A stretch of 64,000 nucleotides of DNA from Vibrio cholerae (GTDB taxonomy: Bacteria > Actinomycetota > Actinomycetes > Actinomycetales > Micrococcaceae): positions 62,001-126,000 of the forward strand of contig WNZI01000002.1 in NCBI GenBank assembly GCA_009728235.1. The letters run 5' to 3'. Below are positions 46,670-57,412 of this stretch, one piece after another (positions within the stretch are counted from its first letter, which is position 1; each line of letters starts with the position of its first letter). Both the position numbers and the translations under genes were made by a program. The notes beneath the pieces are model-generated. The model did no database searches and was not told the origin of the DNA. It worked only from the letters and a program-made list of their open reading frames with translations.

Positions 46670-49228
46670 TTGCCCGGTCTGAACCTGACGCGCGACGAAG
46701 CACGCACACGCGCCGATCTGCTCACTGTCCGCTCCTACGAGATAACCCTCGACCTGACGCGCGGCGAGCGCGTCTTCCGGTCGACGACGGTGGTCTCCTT
46801 CGACGCACGACAGGGCGCCTCGACGTTCATCGACGCCGTCACCGACACCGTGTACCGCGTCGAGCTGAACGGCGTCGAGCTGGACCCCGCGGAGGTCGCA
46901 GACGGAACCCGCATCCAGCTGTCGTCGCTGGCGGCGAACAACACCCTCGTGATCGAGGCCGACATGTCCTACATGAACACCGGCGAGGGCCTCCACCGTT
47001 TCACCGACCCCGTGGACGGCGAGGTGTACCTCTATACCCAGTTCGAGGTCCCGGACTCCCGGCGTGTCTTCGCCGTCTTCGAGCAGCCGGACCTGAAGTC
47101 CACCTTCCGCTTCGCCGTCACCGCTCCCTCGCACTGGGACGTCATCTCCAACTCCCCCACTCCGGAGCCCGTCCAGGCGGGTTCGGAGGCGGACACGGGT
47201 AGTGCTACGTGGTACTTCGAACCGACGCCGGTCCTGTCCTCCTACGTCACCGCGCTCGTCGCGGGTCCGTACCAGTCCGTGCGCAGCGAACTCACGAGCT
47301 CCGACGGCCGGACGATCCCGCTCGGGGTGTTCGCCCGGAAGTCGCTCATGCAGTACATGGACGCGGAGAACATCTTCGCGCTGACCCGCCAGGGGTTCGC
47401 CTTCTACGAGGAGCAGTTCGGCGCGCCCTACCCCTTCGAGAAGTACGATCAGCTGTTCGTGCCGGAATTCAACGCCGGAGCCATGGAGAACGCCGGCGCC
47501 GTGACGTTCGTCGAGACCTATGTGTTCCGCTCGCGCGTGCCTGATGCGACCGTCGAACGCCGGGCGATCACCATCCTCCACGAACTCGCGCACATGTGGT
47601 TCGGCGACCTCGTGACCATGCGCTGGTGGAACGACCTCTGGCTCAACGAGTCCTTCGCGGAGTTCATGTCCACCCTGGCCGCGGCCGAGGCGACCGACTT
47701 CACGCAGTCCTGGACCACCTTCGCGATCCTCGAGAAGGGCTGGGCCTACCGGCAGGACCAGCTCCCCTCGACCCATCCGATCGTGGCGCAGATCAACGAC
47801 CTCGAGGACGTCCAGGTCAACTTCGACGGCATCACCTACGCGAAGGGCGCGTCGGTGCTCAAGCAGCTGGTCGCGTGGGTCGGCCAGGACAAGTTCATGG
47901 AGGGCGTGCGGCAGTACTTCTCCAAGCACTCGTGGCGGAACACCGAGCTCGTGGATCTCCTGTCCGAACTCGAGGCCGCCAGCGGCCGCGACCTCAAGGA
48001 GTGGTCCGGTCTGTGGCTCGAGACCGCCGGCGTCAACACGTTGCGTCCCGAGTTCACCACGGCCGACGACGGCACCATCGAGTCGTTCGCGATCCTGCAG
48101 AGCGCCGTCGAGGCGTTTCCGACCATCCGGCCGCACCGGCTCGCGGTCGGTTTCTACGACCTCGACGACGACGGCGCACTGGTGCGCGTGCACCGGCTGG
48201 AGCTTGACGTCGACGGTGAGCGGACCGAGGTCCCGGATCTCGTGGGCGCGAAGCAGCCTGCACTCGTGCTCCTCAACGACGACGACCTCGCCTACGCGAA
48301 GATCCGCCTCGATCCCGCATCCCTGCGGACCTCGGTGCGCCACGTGAAGGATTTCCGGGACTCCCTCCCCCGGACGCTCGTCCTGGCCTCGGCCTGGGAT
48401 GCGGCGCGTGACGGCGAGACCCCGGCGCGCGACTACGTGGAACTCGTGCTGCAGAACATCGGGGCGGAATCGGATTCGTCCGTCGTCCTCGTGCTGCTGC
48501 GCCAGCTCGCCTCGACCCTCGCGTTCTACGTGGCTCCGGCGGACCGGGAGGCGATGGCGGACGCGGCAGCGGACAGTCTCCTCGGACTGGCTCTGGCTTC
48601 GGCCCCCGGGTCCGATGCGCAACTCCAGTTCACCAGGGCGTTCTCGTCCCACGCACGGAATGCGGAACACCTCGATGCCGTCGAGGCGCTGCTGAACGGT
48701 GAACGGGTACCCGAGGGTCTCGTCGTGGACCAGGACCTCAGGTGGGAGCTGCTCACCAGCCTCGTGGTCGGTGGCAGGGCCGGTCAGGAGGCGATCGACG
48801 CCGAGCTGTCCAGTGACACGACGGCCACGGGCCAGCTCGCCGCAGCCGCCGCACAGGCCGCCCTGCCCACTCCCGAGGCGAAGGACGCGGCGTGGGCCGC
48901 CCTCGTCGACTCGACCGATCTGCCGAACGCCACCCAGCGCTCGATGATCTGCGGCTTCATGCGCGTGCACGACCGCACGCTCCTCGAGCCGTTCGTGGAC
49001 AGGTACTTCTCGTCGGTGAAGGACGTCTGGGCGACACGCACCCACGAGATCGCCCAGCAGATCGTGGTCGGCCTGTACCCCTCCCTGCTGACCACCCAGG
49101 AGACGCTGGACAGGACCGACGCGTTCCTCGAGGCGCTCGGCGAGGACTCGCCCTCGCTGCGGCGACTCGTCCTGGAGAGCCGCGACGGTGTCGAGCGGGC
49201 ACTGAGGGCGCAGGCCGCGGACAGGTGA
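46670..49228 (+). CDS. pepN: Aminopeptidase N (M1 family)
   Basis: 852-residue zinc aminopeptidase. The substrate motif GAMEN is near residues 270-274, and the zinc site is HELAH at residues 304-308 with the third ligand Glu327 in NESFAE. The C-terminal ERAP1-like helical domain covers about residues 530-850. The start is a TTG at 46670 encoding (M)PGLNLTRDEA, with GGAGG 6 bases upstream. It acts in cytosolic peptide turnover and is probably monocistronic, followed by a strong terminator. Confidence 0.95.
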   Translation: MPGLNLTRDEARTRADLLTVRSYEITLDLTRGERVFRSTTVVSFDARQGASTFIDAVTDTVYRVELNGVELDPAEVADGTRIQLSSLAANNTLVIEADMSYMNTGEGLHRFTDPVDGEVYLYTQFEVPDSRRVFAVFEQPDLKSTFRFAVTAPSHWDVISNSPTPEPVQAGSEADTGSATWYFEPTPVLSSYVTALVAGPYQSVRSELTSSDGRTIPLGVFARKSLMQYMDAENIFALTRQGFAFYEEQFGAPYPFEKYDQLFVPEFNAGAMENAGAVTFVETYVFRSRVPDATVERRAITILHELAHMWFGDLVTMRWWNDLWLNESFAEFMSTLAAAEATDFTQSWTTFAILEKGWAYRQDQLPSTHPIVAQINDLEDVQVNFDGITYAKGASVLKQLVAWVGQDKFMEGVRQYFSKHSWRNTELVDLLSELEAASGRDLKEWSGLWLETAGVNTLRPEFTTADDGTIESFAILQSAVEAFPTIRPHRLAVGFYDLDDDGALVRVHRLELDVDGERTEVPDLVGAKQPALVLLNDDDLAYAKIRLDPASLRTSVRHVKDFRDSLPRTLVLASAWDAARDGETPARDYVELVLQNIGAESDSSVVLVLLRQLASTLAFYVAPADREAMADAAADSLLGLALASAPGSDAQLQFTRAFSSHARNAEHLDAVEALLNGERVPEGLVVDQDLRWELLTSLVVGGRAGQEAIDAELSSDTTATGQLAAAAAQAALPTPEAKDAAWAALVDSTDLPNATQRSMICGFMRVHDRTLLEPFVDRYFSSVKDVWATRTHEIAQQIVVGLYPSLLTTQETLDRTDAFLEALGEDSPSLRRLVLESRDGVERALRAQAADR

Positions 49229-49262
49229 CGCGGGCCCGGACGCGCTGACGGCGCGCTGCGAC

Positions 49263-49294
49263 GGAGGACCGCCGGCTCCCGCCGGCGGTCCTCC
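49263..49294 (+). terminator. Terminator after pepN
   Basis: 14-bp perfect stem GGAGGACCGCCGGC/GCCGGCGGTCCTCC with a TCCC loop, 34 bases past the pepN stop. Confidence 0.8.
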
Positions 49295-49367
49295 GAGGTC
49301 CGGAGTGGGAGACGTCGCGCCGCACCCCAGGACGTGCCAGCACTCCTACCGGCGCTACATTGGGACC

Positions 49368-49883
49368 ATGGACCTGCAGCAGCACGAGTACAGGGCGCGC
49401 CTCCGCTGGACCGGCAACCTCGGCTCGGGCGCCTCTGGCTACCGTTCGTACAGCCGGGACCACGAGATCGAGGTCGACGGCCCCGGGGTGCTGCCTGGTA
49501 CGGCCGACCCGACGTTCCACGGCTCCCGCGATCGGTGGAACCCGGAGCAGCTGCTGCTGACAGCCGTCGCGCAGTGCCACATGCTGTCCTACCTGCATGT
49601 CGCGGTGAAGGCAGGTCTGGTCGTGACCGGCTACGGCGATTCGGCCAGCGGATCGCTCCGCCTGAACAGGGACGGCAGCGGCGAGTTCACCGGGATCCTC
49701 CTGCGACCGAAGGTGGAGCTGGCCGATGCAGAGCAGACGGAACTCGCCGACTCCCTCCACGCGGAGGCCCACCGCCTGTGCTTCATCGCACGATCGGTGG
49801 CCTTTCCCGTACGCCACGAGCCGTCGTCGTCCGGTCCCGACAGCCTTCGGGACGACGGCCAGGCGCTCCCGCCGGACCGATAG
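49368..49883 (+). CDS. OsmC-family peroxiredoxin-like protein
   Basis: 171-residue OsmC/Ohr-fold protein. The two redox cysteines are seen in AVAQCHMLSYL and AHRLCFIARS, the spacing of thiol-dependent peroxidases that remove organic hydroperoxides. WNPEQLLLTAVAQC is the family signature. TACATT (49356-49361) ends 6 bases before the ATG, so a leaderless mRNA is likely; the open frame starting at 49305 is rejected. The substrate (organic or fatty-acid hydroperoxide) is not known. Confidence 0.9.
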   Translation: MDLQQHEYRARLRWTGNLGSGASGYRSYSRDHEIEVDGPGVLPGTADPTFHGSRDRWNPEQLLLTAVAQCHMLSYLHVAVKAGLVVTGYGDSASGSLRLNRDGSGEFTGILLRPKVELADAEQTELADSLHAEAHRLCFIARSVAFPVRHEPSSSGPDSLRDDGQALPPDR

Positions 49884-49974
49884 CCAGGCCTGCCCGCTGT
49901 AGCCTGTTAGGGCGTCCCGCGTCCGGTGTTCGACTCCGGGCGGAAACCCCGACGCCTGTACGAAAGCGACTTCC

Positions 49975-50652
49975 ATGACATTCCCACCCTCCCTCGGCTA
50001 CGGCGGTCAGGTGATCGGCGCCGTCATCATCGTCGTCGGTGCCCTGCTCCTGTGGCTCGTGGTCCGCTACCTCATCACCCGCTCGGTCAAGCGCGTCCAG
50101 GACGGCTACAACGTCTTCAAGAAACCGCACTTCCGCTGGGCCCAGCCCGTCCTCCGACCGTTCGACAGCGCGCGCCGCGTCCAGCGGGCGGAGACCATCG
50201 GTGGCCTGCTGTCGAGCGTCGCCGCCGGTGCGATCGCGATCATCGCGATCCTCATGGTGATCGACACCCTGGGTTTCAACATCGGCCCGATCCTGGCGAG
50301 CGTCGGGATCGTGGGCATCGCCATCGGTTTCGGAGCGCGCGAGGTGATCCGGGACGCCTTCCTCGGGTTCTTCATCACCATCGAGGACCAGTACGGGATC
50401 GGCGACACCATCGAGGTCGGTGACACGGTGGGCGTGGTCCAGTCGCTGGGCCTGCGCATCACCCGGATGGTCGACCAGGACGGTGCCATCTGGTACGTCC
50501 GCAACGGCGACATCACCAAGGTGGGCAATCGCTCACAGGGGAACTACGTGGCACCCCCGGCCGTCCCGTCCGCTCCGTCCGGTGGAGCGGTGTCCCCAGC
50601 TCCCGCGGGTGCGACAGCTCCCTCGACGGTCGCACCGGAGCGGCAGGCATGA
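49975..50652 (+). CDS. Small-conductance mechanosensitive channel (MscS-like), short
   Basis: 225-residue membrane protein. An N-terminal helix (residues about 10-32) is followed by a middle helix (about 78-97) and a pore-lining TM3 region with ASVGIVGIAIGFGAREVIRDAFLGF. The beta-domain motif YGIGDTIEVGDTVGVVQSLGLRITRM then follows. The C-terminal alpha/beta cage of MscS is replaced by a Pro/Ala-rich tail of about 45 residues. It protects against osmotic downshock in homologues. Its stop overlaps the globin start as ATGA, an unusual partnership. Confidence 0.85.
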   Translation: MTFPPSLGYGGQVIGAVIIVVGALLLWLVVRYLITRSVKRVQDGYNVFKKPHFRWAQPVLRPFDSARRVQRAETIGGLLSSVAAGAIAIIAILMVIDTLGFNIGPILASVGIVGIAIGFGAREVIRDAFLGFFITIEDQYGIGDTIEVGDTVGVVQSLGLRITRMVDQDGAIWYVRNGDITKVGNRSQGNYVAPPAVPSAPSGGAVSPAPAGATAPSTVAPERQA

Positions 50653-51191
50653 GCGGGCAGGAACGGACGGGTGCCGGGCAGGACGCCGGCGATCGCACCC
50701 CGCCCACCGCGCCCTCCTCGGGGGCGCAGCTTCCCCTTCGGGCCGCCGGCGCGAGCGTCCCCCTGCCGGCCGATCGGCTCGTCGCGACGGGCCAGCAGTT
50801 CACCCAGCCGCAGTACACCGAGAACTTCTACGAGACCGTCGGCGGGCACGCCACCTTCGTCCGGCTCGTGGACGTCTTCTACGCGGGTGTGGCAGGAGAC
50901 GACGTGCTGCGCCCCATGTATCCCGAGGAGGACCTCGGCCCGGCGAAGGAGAGGCTGCTGCTCTTCCTCGAGCAGTACTGGGGCGGGCCGAAGACCTACG
51001 GGGAACAGCGGGGACATCCGAGACTGCGCATGCGGCACGTGCCCTTCCGCGTCGGGCCCGAGGCACGGGACCGCTGGCTGCTGCACATGCGGGCGGCCGT
51101 GGACGCCCTGGGGCTTGCGCCCCTGCACGAGGCCACCCTGTGGGACTACCTCGACCGCGCTGCGCACTCCATGGTCAACGCCGCGGACTGA
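50649..51191 (+). CDS. glbO: Group II truncated haemoglobin
   Basis: 180-residue 2-on-2 globin with an N-terminal extension of about 55 residues rich in Pro, Thr and Gly. The core begins NFYETVGGHATFVRLVDVFYAGVAGDD. The proximal His lies in MRHVPFRVGPEARDRWLLHM, with the Trp expected at G8 in group II, and QYWGGPKTYGEQRGHPRLRMRH is typical. Family members bind oxygen with high affinity and are linked to respiration or peroxide/NO chemistry. It is translationally coupled to the mscS gene. Confidence 0.92.
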   Translation: MSGQERTGAGQDAGDRTPPTAPSSGAQLPLRAAGASVPLPADRLVATGQQFTQPQYTENFYETVGGHATFVRLVDVFYAGVAGDDVLRPMYPEEDLGPAKERLLLFLEQYWGGPKTYGEQRGHPRLRMRHVPFRVGPEARDRWLLHMRAAVDALGLAPLHEATLWDYLDRAAHSMVNAAD

Positions 51192-51220
51192 ACGGAACTC
51201 CCTTCCGGCTCGTCCATGGG

Positions 51221-51874
51221 TCAGAAGATGGCGGCGGGCCGGACCAGGACATGGCCTCGGGACGTGCTCAGGCGGGACCAGCGGCCGTTCGTGTGGATGG
51301 TCGCCCCCGCGCCTGGCTCGAGGAAGCCCAGGGAGAAGGCACCGAAAGCAGCACCAGCCGGGACCGCTGCAGGGACCCCTGCCAGCGGCCTACCCCAGAC
51401 CGCCGTGCGAGCGCTGCTCACCAGGGGTGCTCCTGCTCGGTCGGGAAGACTCCGTGCCACCTCGCCGACGCCGTCCTTCGCCGCCCGTTCGAGGAGATCG
51501 GTGGTAACCGTTCCGACGGTCGCCCAGCCGGAACGCGGTGGCAGAACCCCTGCCCAGTTCTCGGCCACGCTCACCGTCGGGACGGAGAACGAGACCTCCG
51601 GGCCCTCCAGCCGCGCCAGGCGGTCGAGCACCGACCCCAGGGAGACGGTGAGATCGACCTCGGCGTCCTCTGCGAGGGCCATCGTCCTCAGACCGAGCAC
51701 GGTCGGTACGGCTTCTCCGAGCACCGTGGGCCGCAGGGTGCAGACGTACGCCGCGAGCACCCGGCCGACCGCGAGCAGTCGCATGCCGCCGTCGTCGTTG
51801 GCGCGTGCCCTCGCCGTGAACGTGCGGAAGTCGGCGACCGTCTGCGGGTCGGCGAAGCTCAGGGAGGAGGACAT
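51221..51874 (-). CDS. Conserved hypothetical protein next to a thioesterase
   Basis: 217-residue soluble protein that I cannot assign to a named family. It starts MSSSLSFADPQTVADFRTF. An internal stretch rich in small residues, Val and Ala (AAYVCTLRPTVLGEAVPTVLGLRTMALAEDAEVDLTV) suggests an alpha/beta fold, and a later GWATVGTVTTDLLERAAKDGV looks structured. No catalytic motif is obvious. It is 5 bases downstream of the thioesterase gene and probably co-translated, so a role with that enzyme is likely. The frame is open far upstream, but the ATG at 51872-51874 with GGAGG-like bases after the thioesterase stop is the sensible start. Confidence 0.65.
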   Translation of the reverse strand: MSSSLSFADPQTVADFRTFTARARANDDGGMRLLAVGRVLAAYVCTLRPTVLGEAVPTVLGLRTMALAEDAEVDLTVSLGSVLDRLARLEGPEVSFSVPTVSVAENWAGVLPPRSGWATVGTVTTDLLERAAKDGVGEVARSLPDRAGAPLVSSARTAVWGRPLAGVPAAVPAGAAFGAFSLGFLEPGAGATIHTNGRWSRLSTSRGHVLVRPAAIF

Positions 51875-51879
51875 CGTCC

Positions 51880-52344
51880 TCACCTGTTCCGCGAGCGACG
51901 GAAGGGGACCTCGGGGCCCAGCCAGGTCGAGAGGATGCGCCGGTGGTCGTTCGTCAGGCGCACCGGCCGGCCGGTACTGCGGCTGACGAGGACCATGGTG
52001 GTCGCCGCGAGCGCGCTCGTCGTGCTTGCGTCGGCCTCCACCCGGTTCCGCACGGCGTAGCCGAGGTCGAAGCTCGACCCCCCGATGGCCGTCACCCAGA
52101 GATCGACGGCGGCGGGCACGGTGCTGAAGTTCAGCGGAGCGAGGTACTCGATCTCCTGGCGGCCCACGAGGGTGTAGTGATCCGGATCGATCAGCTCGGT
52201 GAGCGAACCACCGGCGATCGGTTCGTTCATGAGCAGCACACGGGCATCCTCGAGGAACTGGAGGAAGCGGACGTTGTTGACGTGACCGTAGGAGTCCTCG
52301 TCCCCGAACCGCAACTGGACGGGGAAGGTACGCATCGAAGGCAT
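51880..52344 (-). CDS. Acyl-CoA thioesterase, 4-hydroxybenzoyl-CoA thioesterase family
   Basis: 154-residue hot-dog-fold thioesterase. The active-site segment RFGDEDSYGHVNNVRFLQFLEDAR has the acidic residue and HVNN of the YbgC/FcbC-like group. The C-terminus, with VRLTNDHRRILSTW, is usual for actinobacterial members. An ATG at 52335 (MRTFPVQL) is an alternative start; the one at 52344 lies after AAGGATGG. It forms a pair with the unknown gene at 51221 and is divergent from a TesB-type thioesterase. Confidence 0.87.
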   Translation of the reverse strand: MPSMRTFPVQLRFGDEDSYGHVNNVRFLQFLEDARVLLMNEPIAGGSLTELIDPDHYTLVGRQEIEYLAPLNFSTVPAAVDLWVTAIGGSSFDLGYAVRNRVEADASTTSALAATTMVLVSRSTGRPVRLTNDHRRILSTWLGPEVPFRRSRNR

Positions 52345-52546
52345 TCCGCCATCCTTCCAGACAGCGCCGGCCCCGGCGACTCGGACGGGACCCGCGCCGT
52401 CGGTCGGACCGGCACCACCGACGCGTGATCGCGTCCGTGTTGAGTGCTCCGATGGCTGCGTCTACTGTCAGTAGATGCCCGGGGCGTCCTGCGCTCCCTC
52501 TGATCACCCCTCCACCCGCACCTGTCCACCGAGGAGACACCGAACA

Positions 52547-53488
52547 ATGGCAGAACACGCACCGGCAGCACAGGCAACGGAGGACGGGCGGAGGACGGAC
52601 CCCACCGCAGCGCTCCTCGATCTCCTCGACCTCAGCAGCGCCGAGGGCGCGCAGACGGACGAGGAGATCTTCGTCGGCGGCTCGGCGCGCCAGCCGAGCC
52701 GCAGGGTCTTCGGCGGTCAGGTGCTCGCACAGTCCCTGATCGCCGCCATGCGGACGGTGGAACCGGGGCGTGACGTCCATTCGATGCATGGCTACTTCCT
52801 GCGTGCGGGTGACGCGGACAAGCCCATCACCTTCGGCGTCCAGCGCCTGCGTGACGGCCGGTCGTTCTCGGCCCGTCGCACGCATGCCTACCAGAACGGC
52901 GTGCCCATCCTGTCGATGATCGCTTCCTTCCAGGAGCCCGACGGCGGTATCACCCATCAGGACGCCATGCCCGCCGGCGTGCCCGACCCCGAGAGCCTCC
53001 CCACGACCGCCGAGCTGCTCGGGGGCTTCGATCATCCGGTGGCCCGCGCCTGGGCCTTCGAACGCCCTTTCGACATCCGGCACATCGAGTCACCGTTGTA
53101 CGTCTCGAACGAGGGCTCGCGGGAACCGCGCAACGCCGTCTGGATGCGCAGCCTCGGACCCATGCCTGACGACCCGAACGTGCACCGTGCAGCTCTGGCG
53201 TACGCGAGCGACTACACGCTGCTCGAATCCATCCTCCGCCCCCACGGGCTGAGCTGGACCCACCCGGGGATGAGCGTCGCGAGCCTCGACCACGCCATGT
53301 GGTGGCACCGGCCCGTCCGCGTGGACGAGTGGCTCCTGTACGTGCAGAGCTCTCCCAGTGCCTCCGGTGCACGCGGGCTGGCTGCTGGACGGATCTTCAG
53401 CCGGGACGGGGAACTCGTGGCGAGCGTCGCCCAGGAGGGGATGATCAGGATCCCGCAGTCCGACCGGTCATCCGCTTCGAGGGACTGA
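52547..53488 (+). CDS. tesB: Acyl-CoA thioesterase II (TesB-like)
   Basis: 313-residue double hot-dog thioesterase that hydrolyses acyl-CoA. N-terminal elements RVFGGQVLAQSL and SMHGYFLRAGD, and the C-terminal LASLDHAMWWHRPVRVDEWLLY and RGLAAGRIFSRDGELVAS, are TesB signatures; the Asp in the SLDHA segment and nearby Gln/Thr form the catalytic site in homologues. The first about 25 residues vary. The ATG at 52547 follows GAGGAGA. It may work with the neighbouring thioesterase in acyl-CoA pool control. Confidence 0.92.
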   Translation: MAEHAPAAQATEDGRRTDPTAALLDLLDLSSAEGAQTDEEIFVGGSARQPSRRVFGGQVLAQSLIAAMRTVEPGRDVHSMHGYFLRAGDADKPITFGVQRLRDGRSFSARRTHAYQNGVPILSMIASFQEPDGGITHQDAMPAGVPDPESLPTTAELLGGFDHPVARAWAFERPFDIRHIESPLYVSNEGSREPRNAVWMRSLGPMPDDPNVHRAALAYASDYTLLESILRPHGLSWTHPGMSVASLDHAMWWHRPVRVDEWLLYVQSSPSASGARGLAAGRIFSRDGELVASVAQEGMIRIPQSDRSSASRD

Positions 53489-53533
53489 ACCCGACCCGGA
53501 TCCGCCCACGAGGGCTTCCGAACGAGGGGCACG

Positions 53534-53577
53534 AACGAGGGAGGGGACACGGCCACGGCCGTGTCCCTTCCCTCGTT
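53534..53577. terminator. Bidirectional terminator between tesB and ettA
   Basis: Two 21-base arms (53534-53554 and 53557-53577) pair with one mismatch around a 2-base loop. They lie between convergent tesB and ettA. Confidence 0.8.
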
Positions 53578-53611
53578 GTTCGAGCTTCTCGTCCCGGTGG
53601 TGCCGGTGGGA

Positions 53612-55293
<1,682 letters not shown>

Positions 55294-55432
55294 GCCTCTA
55301 AGGCTAGTGGTTGGCGATGGTGTTCTCCCATTCGCCGTCGGTCCACCGATGCCGGGGCGCCGACGGAACGGGCGGGCAGCGAGTGGCCCCGACGGAGTGC
55401 CGGACCCACGGCCCTGGGTCCGTCGACCGGAC

Positions 55433-55984
55433 CTAGCGCTGATCGCCGACGAAGCAGAGCCCCGTGGAGAGTACCGGGAGGACGGTGACCGCGACAGCGC
55501 CCGCGCGCACCTCCCCGATGACGCAACTCCGACCGGTGCGTCCGGCACCCTGGATGGCATCGACGTCGAGCCCTGTAGGAGTGCGGTCGATGGAGACCTC
55601 GATCCCCTCGGGAGCCGACCCGGCCTCCTGGAAGCCCAGCTCGATCGCCGCGTGGACCTGATCCCGCGTGACCGAAGACTGCGAGTCGGCAAGGGCACGC
55701 AACGCACTTTCGACCGATGCTGCGATGCCGGTGGTGTCCGTCTCCTCGGGCGACTGCTCAGGTACGGGTGTCGTGGGTGGGGAGGTAGGCGGTTCCTGAC
55801 CCGCTGCGTCGGACACCTCTGGCTCTGCGCTGACCGACGTACCCTCGCTAGCCGGAGCGCTCGGAGCCGGTGCGGGAGTGGCCGTGCAGGAGGTCAGCGT
55901 CAGGAGCCCGACGACCACGAGGAGTGGCAGGGCGCGGGCGCGGCCCGATCGGGATCTCGAATACCTCGGAGTTGCGCTAGTCAC
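55433..55984 (-). CDS. Putative lipoprotein (DUF6993-like)
   Basis: 183-residue exported lipoprotein. A basic N-terminus (RYSRSRSGRAR) precedes a hydrophobic core and the lipobox LTLTSC with the lipidated Cys33. A Pro/Ser/Glu-rich linker of about 55 residues follows, then a compact C-terminal domain (from SVTRDQVHAAIELGF). I tentatively match the domain to DUF6993 of Micrococcales lipoproteins; function unknown. The GTG at 55984 is used because AGGA lies 8 bases upstream; an ATG nine codons earlier is possible. It is expected on the outer face of the membrane. Confidence 0.7.
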   Translation of the reverse strand: MTSATPRYSRSRSGRARALPLLVVVGLLTLTSCTATPAPAPSAPASEGTSVSAEPEVSDAAGQEPPTSPPTTPVPEQSPEETDTTGIAASVESALRALADSQSSVTRDQVHAAIELGFQEAGSAPEGIEVSIDRTPTGLDVDAIQGAGRTGRSCVIGEVRAGAVAVTVLPVLSTGLCFVGDQR

Positions 55985-56167
55985 CCGTTCATCCTGCCAC
56001 GCACCTGCCACGGTCCATCCCCATCACGGACACGAACCAGCGTTCAGGCGGAGCCGCGCCCTGGACGCCGGGGACCGACCGTCCTGCTCATCGACCCTGT
56101 CAGGACGCCGCGCACCCGTGGCTCGTCGTCCACCCCGTTGCGAGCGTCGTCACGCCGGGTCCGTGCG

Positions 56168-56734
56168 CTAGAAGGGAACGGCTTCCTCGTCGAGAGCCGC
56201 GTCCCGGCTCCTGCCCGTCGCCCCGTCGTCCCCTGGTTCGCTCTCCACGGCGTGTCCCGCCGAGGCTTCGAACAGTTCCCCCGTCGCGGCGTCGACACCG
56301 TCGGGTACGCCGTCGTCGGTCGTGGCGCCGGACGGATCATCGACAGCGGTGCCGCCTTTGGCGTCCTCCCTGTCCGCCGCAGTCCTGCGGAAGTTCGCTG
56401 TGCCCCACATGAGGTCGTGGCCCGCGGACTCCGCGTCGATCTCCACCGAGGTCCCGGTGCGTCCGTCGGCATTGATCCAGGGCCGGACCTTCAGCCGGCC
56501 TGTGACGATCACGCGGTCCCCTTTCTTGATGCTCGCGCCCGCGTTGGTGGCGAGTTGCCGGAACATGGACACCGAGTACCAGTTGGTGTGGCCGTCCACC
56601 CAGGCATTGGTCTCCCTGTCGAAGCGGCGCTCCGTGGAGCACATGCGGAACCCCGTGATCGGCAGTCCACTCTGGGCCAGTGTGAGGCGCACCTCGGTGG
56701 CGACGTACCCTCGCACGGTGATGATGTCGGTCAT
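56168..56734 (-). CDS. ssb: Single-stranded DNA-binding protein, paralogue
   Basis: 188-residue OB-fold protein with NWYSVSMFRQLATNAGASIKKGDRVIVTGRLKVRPW, a typical SSB core, in the first 110 residues. The acidic, Asp/Gly-rich tail ends in DEEAVPF, close to the DxxIPF tip that recruits partners. The main SSB of actinobacteria is encoded with rpsF and rpsR; here the gene stands alone, so this is probably an accessory (SsbB-like) protein for repair or natural transformation. The ATG follows AAGGA. Confidence 0.88.
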   Translation of the reverse strand: MTDIITVRGYVATEVRLTLAQSGLPITGFRMCSTERRFDRETNAWVDGHTNWYSVSMFRQLATNAGASIKKGDRVIVTGRLKVRPWINADGRTGTSVEIDAESAGHDLMWGTANFRRTAADREDAKGGTAVDDPSGATTDDGVPDGVDAATGELFEASAGHAVESEPGDDGATGRSRDAALDEEAVPF

Positions 56735-56935
56735 GATCTGTCCTTCCGTCCTTCTCGAACCCGGCGCGACCTACCGGCTCCGTCAAGTCTCGAACGGCCA
56801 CCGTCACGGCGTGGGATGACGCCCGATTATGTTGACAACTCGCCCGCGGCTAGGCGAACGCCGTCGAAAGGGGAAGTGCCCCGCCATGCCAATCTCTGCT
56901 TGAAGAGCCACGGCGCGGCTTTCTAGCGTTGGAGG

Positions 56936-57376
56936 ATGGACATTGCAACAGTCACCCCGGAACTGACCGACGACCATGGGATCGGCACTCTCGAGGAACT
57001 GGCGGCGCTCGTGCAGGTCGAGGATGCCCTCTTCCTGCGGTACTCGTGCGGGTACGAGGCCGACCGGGACTCCACGAGCGAGGACGGCGAGAGCGGACTG
57101 GCCCTGCCGGGACTGTCCGTCAACCCGCTGACTCCCGAGCGGTGGTGGACCCGTCCGGTCGAGGACTGGCTGGCCCGGCAGATCTGCCAGTACCTGCACC
57201 TCGCCGAGGAGGAGGAACGATACCCCTGGGTGCTGACGGGAACCTGTGTCGGCAGAGGACCCGACTGCGAGCCGCTGCTCGCGGACGTGGTGCCCCTCGG
57301 AAGGCTGCACGAGGAACTCCTGAAGGAGGCCGAGCGGTTGTACGGCGAGCGGTTCGACGCCGGCAACCGCCCCTGA
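56936..57376 (+). CDS. DUF6098 family protein
   Basis: 146-residue acidic protein that I tentatively match to DUF6098, an uncharacterised actinobacterial family. Segments such as DALFLRYSCGYEADRD, PEVRWWTRP-like VNPLTPERWWTRPVEDWLA and YPWVLTGTCVGRGPDCEPLL look conserved. TAGCGT (56924-56929) ends 6 bases before the ATG; the GGAGG that overlaps the start could also serve as a ribosome site. It stands alone before a terminator. No catalytic motif is evident. Confidence 0.68.
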   Translation: MDIATVTPELTDDHGIGTLEELAALVQVEDALFLRYSCGYEADRDSTSEDGESGLALPGLSVNPLTPERWWTRPVEDWLARQICQYLHLAEEEERYPWVLTGTCVGRGPDCEPLLADVVPLGRLHEELLKEAERLYGERFDAGNRP

Positions 57377-57412
57377 GAGAAGCGCTCGCGGATCTCCCGC
57401 CCGGGTGGGCGG

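Noticed and set aside
46526-49045. A long open frame opposite pepN
   Set aside because: Antisense shadow caused by third-position GC bias. pepN shows GAMEN and HELAH in the other strand.
49305-49367. Longer N-terminus for the OsmC protein
   Set aside because: The extra residues are not family-like and overlap the TACATT promoter hexamer at 49356-49361.
51221-53083. A 620-codon frame spanning the unknown gene, the thioesterase and the tesB start region on the minus strand
   Set aside because: Only its last 217 codons look like a protein. The rest overlaps two good genes in other frames.
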